8,480 bases of DNA from CAZOBJ01 sp964577825 (GTDB lineage Bacteria > Planctomycetota > SZUA-567 > JAFGNG01), in the NCBI GenBank assembly GCA_964577825.1, contig CAZOBJ010000121.1, positions 1-8,480 on the forward strand, in the 5' to 3' direction. Below the pieces are notes generated by a model. It ran no database searches. It saw only the letters and a program-made list of their open reading frames with translations, and was not told where the DNA came from. Shown here one piece after another: positions 1 to 5,535 of the stretch (position 1 is the stretch's first letter; each line of letters starts with the position of its first letter). Both the position numbers and the translations under genes were made by a program.

Positions 1-486
1 GTCCACCGGGTCGATGCCCCGCTCGCGGAACCGGGGGCTCTGGCGGGTCGACGGATCCGGGATGCGCGACACCCGTCCCTGGGGCGCGACCTCCCACCTC
101 GGGCCGATGGACGGCCAGGCGAAGCCAATGCGGCCCAGCAACTCATAGACCGCGTAGTGCAGCGCGCCCACGGACGCCCCGCCGAGCACCACGCCCTGCC
201 CGTCGACCCGTTCGATGAAGAAGTCGTCCTCGGTCTGATACTCGAGGAGCCCCTTGTCGCGCACCGCAGCGGACGCGGCCTCGGGGTCCGCCTTCGAACC
301 GTACAGCCAGATCGCGTGCTCGCCCGCGTCCAGGCTTGCAGGCGCGCCCCCCTTGGCCGGGGCCGTGCCCGTGGCGCGCCCAAGGTACGCGACAAGCTCG
401 TCGCGCGCGTGCCGGTCCCCCTCCTCGCGGCCGGCCAGGGCCGCGGTCTTCAGCGTCCGCAGGTCCACGGACTTCGCCTTCGCCAT
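1..486 (-). CDS. DUF4838 / GH67 N-terminal-domain-like protein, N-terminal part only (3' end beyond window)
   Basis: Partial gene: 162 codons are present and the C-terminus lies beyond the left edge. The ATG at 486-484 is preceded by a GAGGAG ribosome site at 493-498 with a 6-base spacer, which favours it over the adjacent in-frame GTG (489-487). There is no signal peptide (it begins MAKAKSVDLRTLK), so a cytoplasmic location is inferred. An N-terminal helix (about residues 22-40, ARDELVAYLGRATG) is followed by an alpha/beta core. That core has DDFFIERVDGQGVVLGG (87-103) and GALHYAVYELLGRIGFAWPS (107-126), then a VAPQGRV strand and SPRFRERGID at 150-159. This is the pattern of the GH20b / GH67-N-like fold that precedes the catalytic-type barrel in DUF4838 and alpha-glucuronidase-like proteins. 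The same blocks occur in the complete DUF4838 protein at 5536-7815, so the two are probably distant paralogues. The barrel and any catalytic residues are outside the window, so activity cannot be judged. The gene is transcribed divergently from the phosphoesterase gene at 752. Confidence 0.8.
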   Translation of the reverse strand, partial: MAKAKSVDLRTLKTAALAGREEGDRHARDELVAYLGRATGTAPAKGGAPASLDAGEHAIWLYGSKADPEAASAAVRDKGLLEYQTEDDFFIERVDGQGVVLGGASVGALHYAVYELLGRIGFAWPSIGPRWEVAPQGRVSRIPDPSTRQSPRFRERGIDPVD

Positions 487-559
487 CACCGTCTCCTCGT
501 CTCTTCGCTGCGCCGCCGCGTAGAGCCAACTGGCCGGTCCGGGCGCGTCCAGGTCGGGC

Positions 560-589
560 AGCCTACCACGAGACGCGCATGTTTCACAA
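560..589 (-). promoter_or_regulatory. Candidate sigma70-like promoter for the gene at 1-486
   Basis: Read on the minus strand there is TTGTGA (589-584), an 18-base spacer and TAGGCT (565-560). The -35 box matches TTGACA at 4 of 6 positions and the -10 box matches TATAAT at 3 of 6 (first, second and last bases). Transcription would start near 552, giving a leader of roughly 65 bases before the ATG at 486. This is a pattern match only; sigma-factor preferences of the host are unknown. Confidence 0.3.
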
Positions 590-628
590 GCCCCGCGAAT
601 CAGATCGATGCGGCCAGGGGTTTTGGGC

Positions 629-655
629 TTGCCCCGGACGCCGGCCTCCGATACG
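629..655 (+). promoter_or_regulatory. Weak candidate promoter for the metallophosphoesterase gene
   Basis: TTGCCC (629-634) and GATACG (650-655) are separated by 15 bases (16 if the -10 is read as ATACGG) in the divergent intergenic region. The spacing is short and the -10 is poor, so support is weak. If real, the transcript would begin near 662 and carry both inverted repeats at 681-714 in its leader of about 90 bases. Confidence 0.18.
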
Positions 656-680
656 GTGGCATGCGCAACCAAACGGAAAT

Positions 681-714
681 GCTCGCGCATCGAGCCCATC
701 CTGTTGTGAACAGG
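681..714. repeat. Two adjacent perfect inverted repeats upstream of the phosphoesterase gene
   Basis: The first is GCTCG-CGCAT-CGAGC (681-695) with 5-base arms. The second is CCTGTT-GTG-AACAGG (700-714) with 6-base arms. Their centres are 19 bases apart. They lie 37-71 bases upstream of the ATG at 752, downstream of the weak promoter candidate. They could be a tandem operator or two small hairpins in the mRNA leader. In-frame with the phosphoesterase, a TGA at 707-709 inside the second repeat shows that the region is not a coding extension of that gene. Short dyads arise by chance in GC-rich DNA, so a function is not established. Confidence 0.35.
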
Positions 715-751
715 CCCGGAACGCCGCTTCCCAAGGAATGGGGGACGCGAC

Positions 752-1717
752 ATGGAGCCCTGGCACTTCGCCTATGTGGCCGACATCCACGTGGGCACGC
801 CCCGGTCGTACCGGTTCTGCGAGGACTGGAACCGCAACTGGCAGACCGCGCGCGAGCAGATCGTGGACGCGGCCCCGGAGTTCCTGATCGTCGGCGGGGA
901 CCTCACCCGCGACGGGGCCACGCACCGGTTCGAGCTCGAACGGATCCAGACCGACTTCGACGACATGCCCTTTCCCGTGCACGCCATCCCGGGCAACCAC
1001 GAGACCGGCAACAAGGTCTGCAACGTTCCCACGAGCCGCCCGCCGGACCCGTCCGTGGCCGTGCAGCAGGCGTACCTGGACCTGTACGCGTCCGTGTTCG
1101 GCGCGAGCGAATGGAGCTTCGTGCACAAGGACGTGCGCTTCTCCGGGTTCGACGGGTTCCTGGCCGGGTCGAGTCTCGCGCGCGAGCAGGCGTTCTGGGA
1201 CTGGATGGAGGCCCAGGTGCATGCCCCGCGCGCGCGGCATCACGTCTGGTTCCTGCACGCGGCGCTCTTCGCCGACGAGCTGCACGAATCCAACCGGGAC
1301 CCGGCCCAGGACCGCACGGCCTGGTACTTCACCGTGGACGAGCCGCACCGCAGCCGCATGGTGCGCCTTTTCAAAGACACGGGCGCCGAGCTCGTGGTGA
1401 CCGGACACATCCACTGCCGGCGCACGGTGCGCGCCGAGGGGCTCACCTTCGCGTTCGCCCCGGCCACCGCGTTCGCCCAGTGGGGCGACCGGTGGCCCGA
1501 CGGGGACCCGACCCTGGGCTGGCTCGACTGCACGGTCGACGAGGGAGGCGTGCACCCGCAGTTCGTGCCCCTGCGCGAGGCGCACACCGGCGGCCTGCGC
1601 TACGGGCCGGGCGGCAACCCGCCCCTGGAGGGGCGCGACTACGGCGCTGCCGCAGAGCATCCGCCGCTCGACCCGGACGAAGAGCGCTTCCCAAGCGGCA
1701 AAGCGCAAGCCCGCTGA
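752..1717 (+). CDS. Calcineurin-like metallophosphoesterase (Metallophos family), cytoplasmic
   Basis: Complete 321-residue protein with the full metal-binding set of a two-metal phosphoesterase: D11-I-H13, G49-D50 (VGGDLTRDG), G81-N82-H83-E84, H169 in WFLHAALF, and G218-H219-I-H221. These residues normally coordinate a di-metal centre that hydrolyses phosphomono- or phosphodiesters. The layout is closest to the CpdA / Icc-like and secreted-phosphatase-like branches of the superfamily, but the substrate cannot be told. There is no signal peptide or membrane segment, so it should be cytosolic. The ATG at 752 is preceded by GGGGGA (740-745) with a 6-base spacer, and an in-frame TGA at 707-709 leaves no room for a longer form. 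The last 45 or so residues are Gly/Pro/Asp-rich (GGLRYGPGGNPPLEGRDY) and probably a flexible tail. The gene diverges from the DUF4838-like gene at 1-486 and converges with the CBM9/TIM-barrel gene. A phosphatase inside a glycan cluster could process phosphorylated sugars or be regulatory; this is inference. Confidence 0.9.
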   Translation: MEPWHFAYVADIHVGTPRSYRFCEDWNRNWQTAREQIVDAAPEFLIVGGDLTRDGATHRFELERIQTDFDDMPFPVHAIPGNHETGNKVCNVPTSRPPDPSVAVQQAYLDLYASVFGASEWSFVHKDVRFSGFDGFLAGSSLAREQAFWDWMEAQVHAPRARHHVWFLHAALFADELHESNRDPAQDRTAWYFTVDEPHRSRMVRLFKDTGAELVVTGHIHCRRTVRAEGLTFAFAPATAFAQWGDRWPDGDPTLGWLDCTVDEGGVHPQFVPLREAHTGGLRYGPGGNPPLEGRDYGAAAEHPPLDPDEERFPSGKAQAR

Positions 1718-1740
1718 CGACTCCGCTCGACAAGACTCCT

Positions 1741-1777
1741 GAAAAGAAGCGGCCGACCCCGCGATGGGGCCGGCCGC
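1741..1777 (-). terminator. Rho-independent terminator of the gene at 1809-5456
   Basis: The arms 1749-1760 and 1766-1777 pair over 12 positions with one mismatch around the 5-base loop gcgat. Read on the minus strand, the hairpin is followed directly by TTCTTTTC (1748-1741), the U-rich tract of an intrinsic terminator. It starts 31 bases after the stop codon at 1809. On the plus strand no T-run follows the stem, so it should act poorly, if at all, for the converging phosphoesterase transcript. Confidence 0.75.
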
Positions 1778-1808
1778 AGACGTCACGTACGCGCGCATCC
1801 GCACGCGG

Positions 1809-4800
1809 TCAGGGCGTGTACTCGGTGGGTTCCTCGCCCTCCTCGAACTGCACGGCGTCGATGTACACCGCGCTCTCGTTCGCCTCATGGGTCCAGAACT
1901 CGATCATGACCGACCGCCAGGCACGCAAGGGCCCCTCGGTGGGGATCGTGTCCGTGTGGCTGAACCGCTGCCAGTCCGTTCCCACCTGCACGTCGGTGAA
2001 CTGCTCGTACCGGTCGCGGAACGTGAGGCGCACCTCGGTGTCGGGCTTGTCCGCGCGCATCCAGGCGCTGAGCGTATAGGTCGTGCCCCGGTCCACGGGC
2101 ACGGACTGGCGGCACTTGGTCCCGTACACGAGCTCGGGCCGCCCGGGAATGCGGAAGCACCGCTCGCCGTGGTGCGGGTTCTCTGCGGTCAGCCCGCACG
2201 CGTCCGGATGCGGCAACAGGTGCCCGAAGTTGAAGAGCGGCCACTTGACCGGAATCCCCTCGAACCCCTCCACGTCCTGCTCGAAGCTCGAGTTCACGAT
2301 CAGGTTCTTGTCCTTGGGCGCGACCTCCTCCAGGAACAGGTCGTCGAACCACACCGTGCCCGCGGCCTCGTCCGGCACCCGGCACCACACCCGCCCCTGC
2401 ACCGCCGGCGGGTCCGGGGTGGTGAAGGTGCGCTCGGTCCGCTTCCAGGTCTCCTGGCTGACCGGCACCCCGGGCACGGTGACGTTGAGCCGGTTCTTGC
2501 CGGAGCCAACAGTGTTCACGTCATACACGAACAGGTGCGGACCGCGGCGTCCCTGCCGCAGGTCGCTTCGAGTCCATCCGCCGATCGCGTAGGTGGTGTT
2601 CGGCTTGAAGGTGAGCACCTGGCTCTGCCAGTCGAGCCACCCCTGCGCCTCGTCCTTGACCAGGCGCAGGCAGTGGTCGCCGCTGTGGGGCGTCTGGGTC
2701 GACCGGGCGATGCCCTCGGTCTCGGCCTGCGCGTCCGTGAGAGGCGTCTCGAACCCCGGGTTGGGCAACAGATTCTCGCGCGCGACCTCCTCGGGCGGGG
2801 GCAGGTGGCCGTGGACCAGGGTCTCGCCGGAGAGCACCAGGTGCACGCGCACGGGCTCGCCGCGCGGCGGCTCGGCCACCTCGCGCAGCCGGTACGCGCG
2901 CCGGTCCAGGGGCGCGAACGTGTCTTCGAACGCGCCGTCCTCCACGCGGTAGGCGCGCCGGTCGTCGAACATCCGCTGCACGGACGAGCCGGGCGTGAGG
3001 CACGAGACCTCGAACCGGCACGCCACCGGCCGCCACGACCCGCTCACGGCCAGGAGCACGTACCCGCCCTCCGGATGGCGCTTGAGCAGGGTCTGCACGT
3101 GGGGGAACGTGGTCTGTTCGGACCAGCCGGGCACCACCGCGTCCTCGGGCGCGAAGGTGCGCACCTGCGCCGGGCTGCGCCGCACGAGGAGCGGGGCGAG
3201 CGTGTGCATCTCGGGCGCGAGCGCCTCCATGCTCTCCTGCACCGCGCGCAGGGTGATCGCTCCGAAGTAGAGCATGGACCGCGCCTCGTGCACGAGCTGG
3301 AGGTACACCTGGGCGCGGCGCTCGCGGTGGGTCTGGGGGCCGCCGCCCTTGCCGCCCTGGGCGTAGACCATGATCATGGTCGGCCCGTGTGCGGCGGCCA
3401 GGTGTTCGTTCGTCTGATAGGCCCACTGGGCCATCTTGTCCAGAGTGGCGGGCTGGTCGGCGATCCAGTAGTTGTGCGTGCCCAGGATGTCCGCGGTGCG
3501 GCCGATCCAGGACGGCTCGTGGATCACGCGGCTCAGAGACATGTACATCGCGTTGTACGGGTCCAGGTCCTTGACCGCCTGGTACGAGCGCTCCAACAGA
3601 TCGGTCATGGACAGGTCCAGGCCCGTGGGGATGCCCGGCCCGGGCTCGTCCCAGGAGTAGTAGGCCACCGTCGCCGGGTGGGTTCGAAGGGCCTCCACAT
3701 ACCAGTCCACGTTCTCGATGGCGCCGAGCATCTTCTCGCCCAGGTCCTTGTCGCTGTAATGGATCGTGGGCGCCGCGTACTGGAACGGCAGGCCGATGAC
3801 GTACAGCCCGCGCTCCCGGGCCGCGTCCAGGCCGTTGTGCAGGTATTGGGCCGGGGTGAGGCCTTGCTCCTCGCCCGCGCGCTCGACCGACTGGTCGCCG
3901 TGCCAGTTCCAGTCCAGGACCGTGTTGTACCCGGCGGCTTCGAACCAGTCGAGCTCGGTCTCGGAAAAGCACCCCTCGTCGCCCGCGGCGCTCACGAGCG
4001 TGCGGCCGTACGGAAAAAAGGGCTCTCCGTCGATCAGGATGCACCGGTGGAACCGGTCGATCTTGACCTCGTGCCTGCCCTCGGGCGCGGGCGCGCGCTT
4101 GAGGAGCGCGAGATCCATGGCCCCGAGCACATTGCCCTGCGCGTCCGCGTAGCGCACCCGCACCGTGCTCTCGCCCTGCGGCAGGCCGGTCAAGGGCAGC
4201 TCGACCGTCTGGTCCGCGTACAGGTACCGGGCCAGGTGCCCCTCGGCCACGGGTTCGCCGTCCGGGTCCACGAGCTCGGCCTGCATGCCGATGCCCAGGG
4301 CCTCGCGGCCCTCGCGGTCGATCGTGCTCGTGCCGTACACCCGGGCCGTAGCCTCGGTGGTATAGTAGCTGCGGTCCAGGTACGCGCCGAAGGGCACCAG
4401 ATCCTCGGTCCCGCGCACCCGGGCCTGCTGGAGAAAGTCCTCGGCCTCGGGCAGGCGCACGCCAGCCCAGGCCGACCGCGCCGTGGGCGCGTCGACGACC
4501 ACCTGCACGCGCACGGTCTTCTCGTCGACCGGCCCCAGGTCGAGCGCGCGCATGGCCCGCTCGCCCTCGCCGCGCGCGGGCACGTCCTGGACCACGAGCT
4601 CCACCTCGCCGCCGAGCCCGCTCTGGTTCTTCACGGTCGCGCTGATCTCGTACGCGTACCGCCCCTCTTCGACCACGTAGGGGCTCGCCGTCAGGCGGCC
4701 GAGCATCGGGGCAAACACGCGCCGGGCTTCGAATCCGGTGATGCCTTCCACGGGGACGAACTGCTCGGGCGAATGGAAGCCGCTTCCCGCGGGCAGGGGC

Positions 4801-5456
4801 GCAAGCGACGTGAACTGCGTGGGCGCGACCGCCTGCCGGGTGCGGGTCAGGTTCATGCGCCAGTCCTGCGCGGGCCCGAGCTCGTGCAGCATGGCCAGGG
4901 GCAGGGCGAGCTCCGCGGACCAGCCCGTGGACGTGTCGATATGCGGGTCGGGCCGCGCGGCGCTGCGGAAGGGCAGGTCCCAGTACGGGGCGCGGTGCTT
5001 GACCTTGCCGTCGGCGAAGTCGATGCGCTGGTCCTTCTGCGTGTTGCCCGCGGTCACCGCGATCTGGTAGTAGCGGGCGCCGTTGCTGCCCGGGTCCAGG
5101 AACACCTCCACCGAGTCGTCGCGCGGGGTGGGGCCGTCGCGTTCGCCGACCTCGGCCTTGATGTCCGCGGGGTTGGGCTCCGCGCAGCGGAACGCCACGT
5201 ACAGCCAGGTCTCGTCGCGGCACAGCCACGCCACGGTCTGCACCTCGGCGCGCTCGCCCGTGGTCACGTCATGAAAGCCCGAGTACTTGGCCGCCGCGTC
5301 CCAGCACGGGTCGGTAAGGTCCGCGTCGATGACGGGCGCCGCGTCCACCACCGGCACCTGCACGGCGCGCTCCCCGGCCGGAGTCGCCAAGGCCGCGCAC
5401 AGGAACGCGGCCGCCAGCACAACCACCGCCTCGCCCAATCGGGTCCGCATCTTCAT
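1809..5456 (-). CDS. Secreted multidomain glycan-binding protein: CBM9-like, GH-like TIM barrel, two CBM4_9-like domains
   Basis: Complete 1215-residue protein. Residues 1-24 form a signal peptide (MKMRTRLGE, then a hydrophobic core VVVLAAAFLCAALA) with likely cleavage after ALA; the sequence around C20 does not fit a lipobox. Residues about 38-245 are a CBM9-like domain: PVIDADLTDPCWDAA (41-55), WLYVAFRCAEP (84-94), DDSVEVFLDPG (113-123), YYQIAVTAGN, GWSAELALPL (178-187), WRMNLTR and FHSPEQF (227-233). Residues about 250-455 are beta-rich, Ig-like segments. Residues about 462-765 resemble a clan GH-A-type TIM barrel: IDGEPFFPYG, GYNTVLDWNWH, YYSWDEPGPG (599-608, with E604 where the acid/base Glu of the clan would lie), IMVYAQGG (695-702) and RAQVYLQLVHEARSMLYFG. 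Residues about 895-1045 and 1050-1210 are two jelly rolls beginning NLLPNPGFE and NLIVNSSFE, typical of CBM4_9-like modules. The expected role is extracellular or periplasmic glycan binding with possible hydrolysis; activity is uncertain because a Gln sits where the nucleophile might be. The gene lies 79 bases after the DUF4838 gene and is probably co-transcribed with it. Confidence 0.88.
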   Translation of the reverse strand: MKMRTRLGEAVVVLAAAFLCAALATPAGERAVQVPVVDAAPVIDADLTDPCWDAAAKYSGFHDVTTGERAEVQTVAWLCRDETWLYVAFRCAEPNPADIKAEVGERDGPTPRDDSVEVFLDPGSNGARYYQIAVTAGNTQKDQRIDFADGKVKHRAPYWDLPFRSAARPDPHIDTSTGWSAELALPLAMLHELGPAQDWRMNLTRTRQAVAPTQFTSLAPLPAGSGFHSPEQFVPVEGITGFEARRVFAPMLGRLTASPYVVEEGRYAYEISATVKNQSGLGGEVELVVQDVPARGEGERAMRALDLGPVDEKTVRVQVVVDAPTARSAWAGVRLPEAEDFLQQARVRGTEDLVPFGAYLDRSYYTTEATARVYGTSTIDREGREALGIGMQAELVDPDGEPVAEGHLARYLYADQTVELPLTGLPQGESTVRVRYADAQGNVLGAMDLALLKRAPAPEGRHEVKIDRFHRCILIDGEPFFPYGRTLVSAAGDEGCFSETELDWFEAAGYNTVLDWNWHGDQSVERAGEEQGLTPAQYLHNGLDAARERGLYVIGLPFQYAAPTIHYSDKDLGEKMLGAIENVDWYVEALRTHPATVAYYSWDEPGPGIPTGLDLSMTDLLERSYQAVKDLDPYNAMYMSLSRVIHEPSWIGRTADILGTHNYWIADQPATLDKMAQWAYQTNEHLAAAHGPTMIMVYAQGGKGGGPQTHRERRAQVYLQLVHEARSMLYFGAITLRAVQESMEALAPEMHTLAPLLVRRSPAQVRTFAPEDAVVPGWSEQTTFPHVQTLLKRHPEGGYVLLAVSGSWRPVACRFEVSCLTPGSSVQRMFDDRRAYRVEDGAFEDTFAPLDRRAYRLREVAEPPRGEPVRVHLVLSGETLVHGHLPPPEEVARENLLPNPGFETPLTDAQAETEGIARSTQTPHSGDHCLRLVKDEAQGWLDWQSQVLTFKPNTTYAIGGWTRSDLRQGRRGPHLFVYDVNTVGSGKNRLNVTVPGVPVSQETWKRTERTFTTPDPPAVQGRVWCRVPDEAAGTVWFDDLFLEEVAPKDKNLIVNSSFEQDVEGFEGIPVKWPLFNFGHLLPHPDACGLTAENPHHGERCFRIPGRPELVYGTKCRQSVPVDRGTTYTLSAWMRADKPDTEVRLTFRDRYEQFTDVQVGTDWQRFSHTDTIPTEGPLRAWRSVMIEFWTHEANESAVYIDAVQFEEGEEPTEYTP
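5370..5415 (-). repeat. Signal-peptide-encoding segment that recurs at 7981-8026 (copy 1, intact gene)
   Basis: This 46-base stretch encodes the end of the hydrophobic core and the cleavage region of the signal peptide (AAFLCAALATPAGE) of the 1215-residue protein. It matches 7981-8026 in the same orientation at 43 of 46 positions, including 27 consecutive identical bases (5383-5409 and 7994-8020). Here it is in its functional context. Confidence 0.8.
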
Positions 5457-5463
5457 CTTCTGG

Positions 5464-5473
5464 CTCCCTCCCT
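5464..5473 (-). promoter_or_regulatory. Strong ribosome binding site of the CBM9/TIM-barrel gene
   Basis: Read on the minus strand this is AGGGAGGGAG followed by 7 bases and the ATG at 5456-5454. A second in-frame ATG occurs two codons later (5450-5448), but its spacing of 13 bases is too long, so the first ATG is chosen. The doubled GGGAG core is the strongest Shine-Dalgarno match seen in the window and suggests good translation even if the gene is read from an upstream promoter. Confidence 0.6.
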
Positions 5474-5535
5474 TACGCCGCTAACCTAGCCCCTCGACCC
5501 ATGGATCGGCCGTCCCGTCAAGCGTTCATCATCAC

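Noticed and set aside
700..714. LexA-type SOS box at CCTGTTGTGAACAGG
   Set aside because: The CTGT and ACAG half-sites are separated by 5 bases, not the 8 of the proteobacterial LexA box, so only an unspecified dyad is reported.
157..2079. A 640-codon plus-strand frame across the phosphoesterase gene and both flanks
   Set aside because: It overlaps the phosphoesterase in another frame, is Arg/Pro/Gly-rich, has no family motifs and runs antisense to the real gene at 1-486.
2521..5229. A 902-codon minus-strand frame inside the CBM9/TIM-barrel gene
   Set aside because: It is an Arg/Pro/Ala-rich out-of-frame shadow within a gene whose own frame has domains throughout.
1764..5489. A 1241-codon open frame on the plus strand, opposite the CBM9/TIM-barrel gene
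   Set aside because: Its product is a low-complexity run of Arg, Gly, His, Leu and Val with no domain, while the minus strand gives a signal peptide, recognisable domains, a ribosome site and a terminator. Long antisense frames are expected opposite GC-rich genes.
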